Source: Fimbriimonas ginsengisoli Gsoil 348 (GTDB lineage: Bacteria > Armatimonadota > Fimbriimonadia > Fimbriimonadales > Fimbriimonadaceae). Taken from it: DNA of 64,000 nt. Positions 15,141-24,625 of this stretch are shown here, piece by piece. The position numbers and the translations under genes were made by a program. The DNA is taken from assembly GCF_000724625.1 (NCBI RefSeq), contig NZ_CP007139.1:2232001-2296000 (forward strand), read 5' to 3'. The notes under the pieces are model-generated. The model was not told the DNA's origin and searched no databases. It worked only from the letters and a program-made list of their open reading frames with translations. Each line of letters begins with the position of its first letter. Position 1 is the stretch's first letter.

Positions 15141-17831
15141 ATGAGACTCAGATCAATTGGAGCGCTGACGGTCGCGGCGCTCGCGCTCGTAGCGACGGCT
15201 TCGGCCCAAGAGGCGGGCGGCCAGTACAACATCGCCAACTTTACACCCGCCTACGGTCCGCCCGGCACCACGATCAACATCGTCGGTTCCGGTGTTGGCA
15301 CTTCGACCGGCGTGACGTTTAACGGCAAGCCGGCCCAGTTCACCGTCGGAGCGGCGTATCAGGTCTACGCCGTCGTCCCGCAAGGGGCAACTTCCGGACC
15401 GATCGTCATCTCCCGAAACGGGCAGACGGCGAAGAGCACCAGCGACTTCATCGTCGGCACGGCTGGCGGGCCGCCTCCAGCGAGTATTGTCGATCCGCCT
15501 CCTCACATTTCGCCTCCGGCCGGAGCCTTGACCGGCCACCCGCGCCTTTGGGTGCGAGGGTCCGACATCAACCGCCTTCGTGGCTGGGCCGTCCCCGGAA
15601 ACCAGGTTTGGAACGATCTGAAAACGGTCGCCAACAACATGAAGGCCGACATGTTGCAGGGGAAAGTGCCCCAGCAAGACAGCGGCGATGGCGAAGGCAA
15701 TGCGTTCGCGTATCCGACCGAGGAGTACGCGGAGATATTCGCGTTCATGTCGCTGGTCGACCCGGTCGCAGCGAACCGAGCCGACTGGGCCAAGCGGGCT
15801 CACGACCTGATGATGGTCGTGATCAACAACGCGGTCCAAGGACCGGCGGCCAATCAGCCGTTCCGCACTCCGCACTTCATCACCATGAACCGGGGTCGAT
15901 GGTACGGCGAATCGTTCCCGCTGGTGCTCGACTGGTGCTACCCGCTCTTCAGCGCCGCCGAGAAGGCGACGATCCGAAAGGTGTTCATCCGGTGGATCCA
16001 TGAGTCGCTGGACGTCAACCAAATGGGCGGAAGCTACGTGGTTCAGCCCTCCGGAATGGTCAATAGCCCGGGGATGCTGAGCAATAAGGGATCGGTTCGT
16101 TGGTCGGGCAACAACTACTGGTGCAACCACGCCCGTAACATCGGCATGATGTCGCTCGCGCTCGACCCGGCCGACGACGTCCCGGCCGCCGCCGGCGACC
16201 CGAAGGCGGGCTACGTGGGCGATTATATTGGCAACGTTACGGGAGCCTGGCTCTACGTTCGCAGCTACGCTGATACTCACGACCTGGCGGGCGGACTCTC
16301 CCAAGAGGGTCCGGGCTACGGCGAGAGCTCGTTCAGCGCGCTGACGATGCTGATGCTCGCCATGCACACGGCCGGGTACGACGATCCGGCGGTATATGGC
16401 TCTCCGGCCGCGATCGCTCAGAACCCGTTCTGGAAGAGCGACGCGATGACGGCGTACATCCACTCGATGAGCCCGCAGAAGGCGACGTTCGCGAGCTGGA
16501 TGCCGCCAATGTACTTACCGGCCGGCTACGGCGATGTGCTTCGGTTCGAGACGATCGATATGATCCGGGCGTTCGGCCCGCTGGCGATTATGGATTTGGC
16601 GGACGGAAACACCACCTCGACCCGGCTGAACTCGATCCGTTGGATGCAAACCTGGCTTAGCCCCGGCGGCCCCACCAGCCTGGACAAACGGCTGGTCTCT
16701 TCCCCCTCCAACTACGGCTCCATGCTGCCGATCCTCTACTTCCTGACCTTCGACCCGACCGCGCCCGCGCCGCTGGATCCGAGGGTTGGGCTCTCGACCG
16801 ACTATGTCGCGCCGGGGATGAACCGGATTCTCTCCCGCACCGATTGGACGGCCAACGCCTCCTGGTTCGCGTTCATCTCGACCTGGAACGTCACCGACCA
16901 CCAGTGGGGGAATGCCAATTCGTTCTCCTTCTATCGCGGTGGCGAGTTTCTGACCAAGGAATGGTCGGGCTATGGCAAGAACATCGGCGCGTCGGATTAC
17001 CAGAACAACCTGTCGATTCAGAACCCGCCAACCGGAGCCGGTATCCCGTGGTTCAATGTCGACGAGGGGACGCACGGCGGCCAGTACTCCTACTCCAGCA
17101 ACGGCGACCCGGTGGTCAAGAGCTCGTTGCAGGGAAGCTATGTCTTCGCGGAAGGAGATTCGACGAATCGGTACAATACGACCATATTCCATGCGACCGA
17201 CGTAGCGCACGCCAGCCGCTCGATCCTATACCTGAAGCCGGACACCATCGTGGTCTACGACCGGGCCACCTCGAAGAGCGCGAACCGTTACAAGAGGTTC
17301 TATCTGAACTTCGCCACCCAGCCGGTCATCAACGGAAACACGGCAACGGTGACTACTCCGAAGGGCCAGAAGCTCTTCGTCTCCAGCCTGCTCCCTGCCG
17401 GAGCGTCGTTGACCGGGGACATGCCGACGACGACCTGGTCTTACAACGAAGGGACGCAAGACGAGCCGATGCACTACCGGCTTTGCGAGCAAGACCCCTC
17501 GAACCCCTTGGACGTGCGGTTCCTGAACGTGCTGCAAGGCGCGAACTCGAACGCCGCGCCGATCCAAGCGAGCTGGTTCGCCCCGTCGGTGGGCGCGTTC
17601 GACGGCGCCCTGTTCAACAACACCGCGGTTCTGTTCGCGGTGAACCTGAACCAGGCGTTTACCGGGCTTACCTATACGGTTCCGGTGGGGACCACGTCCC
17701 ACTTCGTAACCGGCCTAACCCCCGGCGCGGGCTACACCGTCACCCAACAGACCGGCCTGAACGGGGTCACGGTCACCGTGACAGCCGGTGGAACGACGAT
17801 CGCGGACAGTGGAGGCCTCATCCACTTCTAA
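15141..17831 (+). CDS. Secreted heparinase II/III-like protein with IPT/TIG domain
   Basis: 896-aa exported protein. Residues 1-22 form a signal peptide (LALVATASA/QE). About 30-110 is an IPT/TIG Ig-like domain (FTPAYGPPGTTINIVGSGVG). The middle part (about 130-500) is alpha-helical and resembles the toroid of polysaccharide lyases. After about 555 comes a beta-rich part with DHQWGNANSFSFYRGGEFLTKEWSGYG, which looks like the heparinase II/III catalytic His region. The C-terminus ends in a small beta domain (VTGLTPGAGYTVTQQ). A second protein of the same type is encoded at 62239-64000. Lyase activity is inferred from the pattern, not shown. Strong SD at 15127-15137. Confidence 0.7.
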   Translation: MRLRSIGALTVAALALVATASAQEAGGQYNIANFTPAYGPPGTTINIVGSGVGTSTGVTFNGKPAQFTVGAAYQVYAVVPQGATSGPIVISRNGQTAKSTSDFIVGTAGGPPPASIVDPPPHISPPAGALTGHPRLWVRGSDINRLRGWAVPGNQVWNDLKTVANNMKADMLQGKVPQQDSGDGEGNAFAYPTEEYAEIFAFMSLVDPVAANRADWAKRAHDLMMVVINNAVQGPAANQPFRTPHFITMNRGRWYGESFPLVLDWCYPLFSAAEKATIRKVFIRWIHESLDVNQMGGSYVVQPSGMVNSPGMLSNKGSVRWSGNNYWCNHARNIGMMSLALDPADDVPAAAGDPKAGYVGDYIGNVTGAWLYVRSYADTHDLAGGLSQEGPGYGESSFSALTMLMLAMHTAGYDDPAVYGSPAAIAQNPFWKSDAMTAYIHSMSPQKATFASWMPPMYLPAGYGDVLRFETIDMIRAFGPLAIMDLADGNTTSTRLNSIRWMQTWLSPGGPTSLDKRLVSSPSNYGSMLPILYFLTFDPTAPAPLDPRVGLSTDYVAPGMNRILSRTDWTANASWFAFISTWNVTDHQWGNANSFSFYRGGEFLTKEWSGYGKNIGASDYQNNLSIQNPPTGAGIPWFNVDEGTHGGQYSYSSNGDPVVKSSLQGSYVFAEGDSTNRYNTTIFHATDVAHASRSILYLKPDTIVVYDRATSKSANRYKRFYLNFATQPVINGNTATVTTPKGQKLFVSSLLPAGASLTGDMPTTTWSYNEGTQDEPMHYRLCEQDPSNPLDVRFLNVLQGANSNAAPIQASWFAPSVGAFDGALFNNTAVLFAVNLNQAFTGLTYTVPVGTTSHFVTGLTPGAGYTVTQQTGLNGVTVTVTAGGTTIADSGGLIHF

Positions 17832-18188
17832 GATCGCGTGAAGATAGTTCTGGGCGAAGCCGAGACTCGGGTCCGCCCAGGGCTCTCAATGCCTCTACCC
17901 TCGCCAGGCATGCAACACATGACGAGTCTGGTGGGGTTGCAAAGTTGCCGAACCGCCACCCAGGGCCAAACTCCTCTCGTTGCATTCGATGTCCTAAACC
18001 GAAGAGCCTTCCCATCGAAGGTGCCTCCAAACAAATCATCCGGAGCCAGCCCCTTCGGGGCGGGCGGGGCGGGGCGGGGCCGAGAATGCTTGATGGGAGC
18101 AACCTTCGCTCCCTCTGCCTGAAACGTTTCCCCGTACACGAGAAGCAATTTGCCCGGCAGAGACGAACCGTTTGGATAGGGAGGGAAA
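17832..18188. other. Intergenic region with G-run and AAACGTTT palindrome
   Basis: 357 bp without a recognisable gene. It holds five closely spaced runs of three or four G at about 18057-18080 (G-quadruplex-like) and the 10-bp palindrome GAAACGTTTC at 18121-18130. That palindrome shares the AAACGTTT core with the operator-like site at 57995. A GGGAGGG ribosome binding site precedes the ATG at 18189. Confidence 0.5.
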
Positions 18189-19346
18189 ATGACACACGTG
18201 CAGGAGCTATTTGAGAAGCCGAAAGGTGTGGAGACGCGGTGGTTTAGTCCGGAGAACCCGGAGGGGAAGCGAGGGAGCGGCGGCAGGGAGAATGCCGGGT
18301 CAAAGGGGCGGCCGTATGTTTCGGTGGCGGCGGGGGAGACGGCGACCCTGTTGGAATTCGAAGGGAGCGGGGTCGTCCGCCGGATGTGGGTAACGATCGG
18401 CGATCGAAGCCCGGAGATGCTCCGATCCCTTCGGATTGAAATGTTCTGGGATGGGGCGGCGTCTCCGGCGGTTTCCGTCCCCTTCGGCGACTTCTTTGGG
18501 ATCGGGCTCGGCCGGCGCACGCCGTTCGAAAACGCCCTCTTTTCCGATCCGGAGGGGCGCAGCTTCAACTGCTTCATCCCGATGCCTTTCCGGCAATCCG
18601 CCCGCGTCGCGATCACTAACGACAGCGCCCAGAACCTGCGGCACCTGTTTTACGACATCGACGTCACGGTAAACGAATCTCTCGCCCCCGAGACCATCTA
18701 TTTTCACGCTTGTTGGCGCCGCGAATCGCCGAACGAACTGGGCAAGGAGTTCGCGATCCTTCCCCGAGTTGAGGGGAGTGGCCGATTCTTGGGTTGCAAC
18801 CTCGGCATTATCACGGACCCGCGGTACGACGGGACCTGGTGGGGCGAGGGCGAGGTCAAGATACGGACCGGCGACGACCAAGACCCCACTCTATGCGGGA
18901 CCGGCACCGAGGATTACGTCGGCACCGGCTGGGGCCAAGGGTCGTACGCGCACCGTACGCAAGGATGCCTTATCGCCGACAAAGAGCGCCGCCACTGGGC
19001 GTTCTACCGCTACCACGTCGACGACCCGGTCTATTTCGACGGCGGCTGCACCGTCTCGATCCAGACGATTGGCGGCATCGGCAAGCCGAAGGCGTTGGAG
19101 CTGCTGGCGAATGGCGTTCCTATGATTCCGGTCACGCTCGACCCGGGCGATCCGCACCCGATGATCCACCTCATGGGCCGCGAAACGCCGGTAGACCTGG
19201 CAACCGAAGGGACGGAGACGGATTGGTGCAACTTCTGGCGTCAAGACGACTGGTCGGCGGTGGCGTATTTCTATCTGGACCGCCCCGAGAACAGCCTCCC
19301 GCCTCTTGCTCCAGCCGCAGAGCGAGTCAGAGATCTAAACCCCTAG
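18189..19346 (+). CDS. DUF2961 / GH172-family glycoside hydrolase
   Basis: 385-aa protein of the DUF2961 family, now GH172 (difructose-anhydride synthases and furanosidases). The central segment shows the family pattern: VPFGDFFGIGLG, RSFNCFIPMPFRQSARVAITND, then EGEVKIRTGDDQDPTLCGTGTEDYVGTGWGQG with the conserved GTGTEDY and its Glu, and YRYHVDDPVYFDGG. No signal peptide, so likely cytoplasmic or exported by another route. The target sugar is not certain; furanosides (fructose or arabinose) are known for the family. The TAG stop runs directly into a GTGG-footed REP. Confidence 0.88.
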   Translation: MTHVQELFEKPKGVETRWFSPENPEGKRGSGGRENAGSKGRPYVSVAAGETATLLEFEGSGVVRRMWVTIGDRSPEMLRSLRIEMFWDGAASPAVSVPFGDFFGIGLGRRTPFENALFSDPEGRSFNCFIPMPFRQSARVAITNDSAQNLRHLFYDIDVTVNESLAPETIYFHACWRRESPNELGKEFAILPRVEGSGRFLGCNLGIITDPRYDGTWWGEGEVKIRTGDDQDPTLCGTGTEDYVGTGWGQGSYAHRTQGCLIADKERRHWAFYRYHVDDPVYFDGGCTVSIQTIGGIGKPKALELLANGVPMIPVTLDPGDPHPMIHLMGRETPVDLATEGTETDWCNFWRQDDWSAVAYFYLDRPENSLPPLAPAAERVRDLNP

Positions 19347-19502
19347 TGGCACTGGCTTCTAGCCAGTGGGTCCCAAGGGCATCCTGCCCTTGGCCCTTTT
19401 CCCATAGCAAGGAGGGCCGTCGGGTTCATCGGCTGGAAGCCGATGCTACGTTTACACGACCAGGATGGTCGTGATACACACGGGCTGGAAGCGCCGTGCC
19501 AC
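19346..19502. repeat. Composite REP cluster after GH172 gene
   Basis: Begins GTGG at 19346, sharing its G with the TAG stop of the gene upstream. It contains CACTGGC/GCCAGTG with loop TTCTA, AAGGGCA/TGCCCTT, CATCGGC/GCCGATG with loop TGGAA, CACGACCA/TGGTCGTG and a final inverted copy ending GTGCCAC. Same family as the RAYT element ends. Confidence 0.8.
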
Positions 19503-19526
19503 GGGGGCTTGATACCGTCCTGTAAC

Positions 19527-19565
19527 AAAAAAGCCCGGCGTCGGAATTTCCGACGCCGGGCTTTT
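19527..19565. terminator. Bidirectional rho-independent terminator
   Basis: A perfect hairpin AAAAGCCCGGCGTCGG / CCGACGCCGGGCTTTT with A-run and T-run on either side. It lies between convergent genes (ends 19346 and 19580) and can stop both transcripts. A second hairpin (CCACCAGCGAC/GTCGCTGGTGG) sits at 19571-19594 across the stop of the minus-strand gene. Confidence 0.85.
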
Positions 19566-19579
19566 AGGGCCACCAGCGA

Positions 19580-22500
19580 CTAGTCGCTGGTGGTCGCGGC
19601 GGAGGAGGTGCGGTCGATCGAGAGGCGGAACGAGTTGGTTCCGAAGGACGAGGGGACCAAGGCTCGGGTTACGAGCTCGATCTTGCGGGCGCTCGACATG
19701 TAGTTGGCGATCGTTCCGGTGACGGCTACGGTTTGGGTTGTTCGGGTCGTCGTTCCCGGGAACGCCTTCAGTAGCTCGTAGGCGCCGGTCTTCCAGTTCT
19801 TCACGTAGAGCTGCTCGGTGGCGGCTTGAGTGCTGGAGGCGACGGACACCTCGAAGCTGAGGGCATTCAAGGTTCCGGTTCCCGGCACCGTGAAGGTGGA
19901 CACTTCGGCGGCGACTTGGCCGAGACCGGTCACCGTTGCGGAGCTCACCACCAGGTTATTCCCATCGTCGGCAGCCAGGCTTTGGACATTGCCTCCTACG
20001 AACGAGCCGGTCATGATCGAGTAGCCGGAGGGGACGAGCGGGGCGGAGGTACCGAAGCCGATCTGCCAGACGCCGCGCCCGTAGGTTCCCGCGCTTAGCA
20101 AGCCGGTTCGAGCGTTCGCCGACAGCGAGTTGACTTGGACATTCGGCAGGCCGAGCGGGACGGTGGCGTTACCCCAGGTCTGGCCGCCATCGCCGGTCGA
20201 GAAGACCCCGATATCGTTTCCGACATACCAAACCTTGGTCGGCTTGGACGGGTCTCGCTCGATAACGTTGACCGGAACATCGGGAAGGCCGCTGCTTCCG
20301 ACACCGCTCTTGTTGACGAACTGAGGGGTGGCGACGCTCGTGTTCGTGCACTCCATCACGTGGGCGGAGCCGGTTCCGCTGAGCCCGACGACGATGTCGT
20401 TCGGATTGGCGGGATCTACCGAGATCGAGGTGATCGCTCGGTTCGGCAACGTCGGCCCGTTCAAGCTTCGGAACGAGGCGCCGGCGTTAGTGGAAACGAA
20501 GAGCCGGCCGTCGTCTGAGCCGGTGTAGATCACGTCGCCGTTGCTCGGCGCAACCGTGACCACGTGAATCAGCGAGCCGTTCGAGAGCTGAGTGCCGCCG
20601 AGGTGGCTAGCCCAGGTGTTAGTGGTCAAGTCGTAGCGCCACAGGTAGTTCGTGCATCCGTAGAGGTAGCGGGTTCGAACCGGATCTTGGAAGATCGGGG
20701 TGACGAACGGCGAGGCGTCCGAGCCGGTATCGGGGCTGATATCGGTGCTGGTAGCCCATCCGTCCTTCGTGATGATAACGGTGAAGCCGTAGATCGTGAC
20801 GTACTGGACGTTCGGGTTGGTCGGGTTGATGGCGCAGAAGCCGCCGTCTCCTCCTCCCACGTTCTCCCACTTGGAGAGGTTGCCGATGGAAACCGGGGAA
20901 GCGTTATCTTGGGTACCGCCGAGGATCTTCGTCTTGTCGGTCGGGTGCCACACCACGTTGTAAAACTGGGTGATTCCGAGGTTGGCGCTGAGGCCCGTAA
21001 TCGTCCAGTTACCCGCGCCGCCGGTACCCATGTAGAGACCGCCGTCGTTCCCCATCAGAACCTCCTTCGGATTCTTCGGGTTTACGGCGAAAGAGTGCTG
21101 GTCGTTGTGCGTCTTCGCCCCGTTGGTGTAGGTGAGGCCGACCGGCTGCCAGGTCGAGCCGCCGTCCGGAGATTCCACAACGTCGATAAGGCCGGTGAAG
21201 AGGTGATCCTTGCCGCCGTCCGCGTAGCAGGCGATGTACCAGTCGTAGAACCCTTGGCTCCAGTTGTAACCGCCAGGGAATGAACCGGTGGTATCGGTCC
21301 AGTTCGCGCCGGAGTCGGTCGACTTGTAAATCTTTTGGTCCTGGGTGCTGAGGATGTACGCCGTTTTGGAGTCGACCGCGGAGGCGGCGATGTACGGAAG
21401 ATTGAACGTGCTGTTGGCGACCGGGCTCGTCAACTTGGTCCAAGCCGCGCCGCTGTTGTCGGACCGGTAAAGGTTGCCGCCGCTGCCGATCGCATACAGC
21501 GACCGCTTGCCGGAGGAGTCGGCGGGGCCGTAGCTCAGGCTCGACCAGGAGGCGAGGACGTTGATCGCGGGGGTCCAGTTGGTACCGCCGTTCACCGACC
21601 GCCATACGCGGCCGACGCCGTCCGGTCCGCGGCCGGTGGTGAGGGTCACGATGGCCGAATTATCCGGGTCGACCACGATTCCGCTGACGGAGGAGGAGCC
21701 GAAGTTCGAACGTCCGACGTTGGTCCAGGTCGCGCCGCCGTCGAGCGACTTCATTACGCCCATCGTGTAAGCGCCGACAAGACCTTGAAAGTCGCCGGTG
21801 CCCGCGTAAACCGTATTCGGGTTCTTAGGGTCGACGGCGAGCGAGGAAACGGTGTTGAAGCCCCAATTGTCGCCAACCGCCGTCCAAGTTACGCCGGCGT
21901 CGGTGGTCTTCATGACGCCGCCCTGAGGAGCGCCGATGTAGATCGTTTTCGTGTTGACCGGATCGTAGGCGATCGCGTTAACGCGCCCCGAACTGGGTCG
22001 CAGGCCGTAGTACACGCGATAGGGGGTGTTCAGGTTGTTCGGCCCGACAAACTTCCATTTGCCACCGATGCCGGCGACCAAGGGATGAACGTCTCCGGTT
22101 TGGGTCGAGGTGCCGATCTTGGCGGCTTTCATCTGGGCAGCCTGCTGAATGCCGCGGTTGTACGCTTCGGAGTCGATTCGGTCGTACGGGTAGGCGCGCA
22201 CTTTGATGTACTGCTTCAGCGCCTGCAAGTACTCCGTTCCGGCCTCCTTCTCTTCGTTCTTCGGGTCGAACTTCTTGTGCTTCTCCTGTCTCTCCTCGTC
22301 GCCGCCGAGCTTCTCGATCCACTCGCTGAGCATGCTTACGGAGCGGAGATCGTCTCGGTGGGAGAACCGGACGCCGTCGCCGGCGCGCACTTCGAGAACC
22401 TCGCGCCGCTTGGCTAACTTGGCCACCACGTCGTCGATCGAGATCCCCGGTTTGAGGTTTAACTTGAGCGTTCCGCTCTTGCGGTCGATTGACGAGGTCG

Positions 22501-22654
22501 TGGCAAACTGCTGTCCGACCTTCGATTTAGCGGTGACCGCCGCGGGGTCGAGTCGAACCCAGAGAGTCCGGCCGGCGCCGTCGCCGGCGAAGCTCGGAGC
22601 GATCGCCGCTCCAATGAAGCTGGCGGAAAGAAGAAGACGGGAATATTTAGGCAT
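19580..22654 (-). CDS. Large secreted BNR/VPS10-like beta-propeller protein
   Basis: About 1024-aa exported protein. The start at 22654 gives a signal peptide (MPKYSRLLLSASFIGAAIAPSFA). The first 200 residues are helical and charged (EERQEKHKKFDPKNEEKEAG), ending before GGKWKFVGPNNL. The bulk is a repeat array with blade motifs of the type TTDAGVTWTAVGDNWG, VDPKNPNTVYAGTG, KSLDGGATWTNVG and STDSGANWTDTTG, as in sortilin/GH74/BNR propellers. The last roughly 150 residues are a beta-rich pre-peptidase-like domain (SFEVSVASSTQAATEQLYVKN). Function unknown; it could bind or cleave extracellular glycans or proteins. Transcribed toward the shared terminator at 19527. Confidence 0.75.
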   Translation of the reverse strand: MPKYSRLLLSASFIGAAIAPSFAGDGAGRTLWVRLDPAAVTAKSKVGQQFATTSSIDRKSGTLKLNLKPGISIDDVVAKLAKRREVLEVRAGDGVRFSHRDDLRSVSMLSEWIEKLGGDEERQEKHKKFDPKNEEKEAGTEYLQALKQYIKVRAYPYDRIDSEAYNRGIQQAAQMKAAKIGTSTQTGDVHPLVAGIGGKWKFVGPNNLNTPYRVYYGLRPSSGRVNAIAYDPVNTKTIYIGAPQGGVMKTTDAGVTWTAVGDNWGFNTVSSLAVDPKNPNTVYAGTGDFQGLVGAYTMGVMKSLDGGATWTNVGRSNFGSSSVSGIVVDPDNSAIVTLTTGRGPDGVGRVWRSVNGGTNWTPAINVLASWSSLSYGPADSSGKRSLYAIGSGGNLYRSDNSGAAWTKLTSPVANSTFNLPYIAASAVDSKTAYILSTQDQKIYKSTDSGANWTDTTGSFPGGYNWSQGFYDWYIACYADGGKDHLFTGLIDVVESPDGGSTWQPVGLTYTNGAKTHNDQHSFAVNPKNPKEVLMGNDGGLYMGTGGAGNWTITGLSANLGITQFYNVVWHPTDKTKILGGTQDNASPVSIGNLSKWENVGGGDGGFCAINPTNPNVQYVTIYGFTVIITKDGWATSTDISPDTGSDASPFVTPIFQDPVRTRYLYGCTNYLWRYDLTTNTWASHLGGTQLSNGSLIHVVTVAPSNGDVIYTGSDDGRLFVSTNAGASFRSLNGPTLPNRAITSISVDPANPNDIVVGLSGTGSAHVMECTNTSVATPQFVNKSGVGSSGLPDVPVNVIERDPSKPTKVWYVGNDIGVFSTGDGGQTWGNATVPLGLPNVQVNSLSANARTGLLSAGTYGRGVWQIGFGTSAPLVPSGYSIMTGSFVGGNVQSLAADDGNNLVVSSATVTGLGQVAAEVSTFTVPGTGTLNALSFEVSVASSTQAATEQLYVKNWKTGAYELLKAFPGTTTRTTQTVAVTGTIANYMSSARKIELVTRALVPSSFGTNSFRLSIDRTSSAATTSD

Positions 22655-22767
22655 GGCTAGACGGAGCCCTCGCGAGTCGATGACCCCATGATAGACGCAC
22701 AACTGGCCCAGCGAATTCACCGGGGGCAGCAATTGCCGCCGGAAAGGCGCATTTTCCCTAGATGCCG

Positions 22768-23319
22768 CTAAAGTTCATCCGCTGCCCACTGGCGGAGCTC
22801 TTCGAGCTGAGCCGTGCGTCGGGCGACGGCTTGCTCCAGCTTTTCGTTCGCCTCGGCCAGCTGGGCGTGGGCGATGACGAGCTCCTTATCGCGCTCAAGC
22901 ACCTGGCGGCGCTCGGCTCTTTCTTTTTCGCCCAGGAGCACGATGACGAGCCCGACGCCGAGGTACAGGAGCATGCTGAGAGCGTCCCCGATATCCTCGA
23001 TGGCATGGGTTCGATCCGGCGGGAGGAAGAAATAGGTTCCGATGTAGCAGGTGGCGACCAGTGCAAGGCAGCCGGAGATGAGCCCGCCCCGCCAAACCGA
23101 GTAGCAGGGGGCGATAAAGAAGAGGGTGTAACGAGCTCGATCCTCAAGGATTCCGGCGGCGAGCTGCCGTACGTAAGTGAGGATACAGATGAGCAGGACG
23201 GTCTCGATGTAGGGAGAGACCGCTCGCCAACCCCAAGGTTTCGAGTCGTGCTCCTTACTTGCTTCCATCGGGCTCCATCGCTCGCTCGCCAGGTCGAACG
23301 ATTCGACCTGCGCCACCAT
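22768..23319 (-). CDS. DUF4118-like sensor membrane domain with C-terminal coiled coil
   Basis: 183-aa membrane protein. Four hydrophobic helices between about 35 and 130 match the KdpD/DUF4118 four-helix sensor module (YIETVLLICILTYV, ISGCLALVATCYIGTYFFLPP, ALSMLLYLGVGLVIVLLG). They are followed by a helix rich in Glu, Arg and Leu (EKERAERRQVLERDKELVIAHAQLAEANEKLEQAVARRTAQLEEL). In histidine kinases this linker leads into HisKA, but here the protein ends at WAADEL. So it is either a stand-alone sensor or a kinase that lost its catalytic half. Start uncertain: a second ATG lies at 23268. Confidence 0.65.
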   Translation of the reverse strand: MVAQVESFDLASERWSPMEASKEHDSKPWGWRAVSPYIETVLLICILTYVRQLAAGILEDRARYTLFFIAPCYSVWRGGLISGCLALVATCYIGTYFFLPPDRTHAIEDIGDALSMLLYLGVGLVIVLLGEKERAERRQVLERDKELVIAHAQLAEANEKLEQAVARRTAQLEELRQWAADEL

Positions 23320-23381
23320 CGTAGCGCTTTCCGTACCTTTAGCTCAAGTTCAGGACCGGTTTGTGGTGGAGACTAGGGGAG

Positions 23382-23924
23382 ATGGAAGGGGTCGTCACCG
23401 CGGTAAGCCGCAGCGAAGTGCACGAGTTCAGCAAACCGGCCTGCGTCAGCGTCCGGCTCATCGCCGGTTTGGGGGTGGAGGGGGACGCTCACTGTGGGAG
23501 CACGGTGAAGCATCGCTCCCGGGTAGCCCGCGATCCCAGCCAGCCGAACCTGCGCCAGGTGCACTTGATTCATTCGGAGCTGCACGACGAGCTGCGGCTC
23601 GCTGGGTTTGAGGTGGCTCCGGGTGGGATGGGGGAGAACATCACCACGAGGGGGATCGACCTTTTGGGGTTGCCGACGGGCGCCGTGCTTTACCTGGGTT
23701 CGGATGCCGTGGTGGAGGTCACCGGCCTCCGAAACCCGTGCGCGCAGATCGACCGGTTTCAGTCGGGGCTCTTGGCGGCGGTGCTGGGTCGGGACCACGA
23801 TGGGAATCTGATCCGCAAGGCGGGGGTGATGGGAGTCGTGCTCGTCGGCGGAGAGGTGAGCGCGGGAGACCCGATTTGGGTGGAATTTCCCTCGGGCGAA
23901 TGGAGCCCTCTGCAGGTGGTCTGA
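23382..23924 (+). CDS. MOSC-domain protein
   Basis: 180-aa MOSC domain (molybdenum cofactor sulfurase C-terminal fold; YiiM-like). Seen: GVVTAVSRSEVHEFSKPACVSVRLIAGLGVEGDAHCGSTVKHRSR, PNLRQVHLIHSELHDEL, GGMGENITTRGIDLLGLPTGAVLYLGSDAVVEVTGLRNPCAQIDRF with the conserved Cys, and GVMGVVLVGGEVSAGDPI. The domain binds Moco and often handles reductive or sulfur chemistry; the partner is unknown here. The ATG at 23382 has a good AGGGGAG ribosome binding site; an upstream ATG at 23361 is not needed. Monocistronic, divergent from the DUF4118 gene. Confidence 0.85.
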   Translation: MEGVVTAVSRSEVHEFSKPACVSVRLIAGLGVEGDAHCGSTVKHRSRVARDPSQPNLRQVHLIHSELHDELRLAGFEVAPGGMGENITTRGIDLLGLPTGAVLYLGSDAVVEVTGLRNPCAQIDRFQSGLLAAVLGRDHDGNLIRKAGVMGVVLVGGEVSAGDPIWVEFPSGEWSPLQVV

Positions 23925-24625
23925 GGGGCACCTCCGATTGAGCGCAAAGATCGAAGGGGTTGGCTTACGACCGCGGAATCACCGACCTATCCGTCGTGTT
24001 GTGTTCTGACGGAAGAGACGCCGAAGACAGTTGGGGTATGCCGCCCTGACAGAGGGTGGGCCATTGTGACGTTCAGTTCTGGACCCGCAAAAGAATCGAA
24101 GCCCCGACCGACTCAAACGCCACAACGTCCTATCCCTCTCCGCTCGCGAGAAGGGTCGGTGAACCTGAGGAACGAAGGTGAACCGGGGGAGAGGGACTCC
24201 GGTCCGAAACGTCAAAAGTCCACTCCTAATATTCTTAGGTGCTCAAGAAAACTCCGAACACAATGGCCCACCCTCCTACAGGGCTTGGAGGTAAGGACGT
24301 TCTCTTTACCAGGGCTTCGCCCTTCGCTTTAGGAGGTCGCCCGTTCCGGGCTGCGGCTAGGCGATCGGTGCGAGGGCCGGCGGTCGTTTGGTGGTTGGCG
24401 GCGGTACAGCGGGCGGCACGCGTAGGTGCCGGCTACACGCCTGCGGCGAAGGGGAGGGATGCTGGTACGGAGTGTGTCCCACGCCTCCGGACAGTTACTT
24501 CTCGTGGCCTGTTTACGATATCCGCGGCTTGGGCTGCGGCTGGTCGAAGGTATCCAGCTCTGTAATGGCGCGCTTGGGGGCTTCGGCATTCCCCTGCGTG
24601 GGCATGGGGTGGGAATAATGAGGGC
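23925..24625. other. 701-bp intergenic region with repeats, no gene seen
   Basis: No convincing coding frame. It contains 24413-24439, an exact 27-bp copy of 14848-14874 (with GTAG and CTAC flanking GTGCCGG). It also has a TCCCTCTCC / GGAGAGGGA inverted pair near 24131-24195, with arms similar to those of the DUF559 element ends. These look like decayed repeat elements. Confidence 0.5.

Noticed and set aside
15153-16463. 436-codon minus-strand frame opposite the heparinase-like gene
   Set aside because: Antisense shadow; the plus strand has signal peptide, IPT domain and conserved motifs.
20563-22417. Long plus-strand frames opposite the BNR propeller gene
   Set aside because: Shadows of the repetitive minus-strand gene; no ribosome binding sites or motifs.
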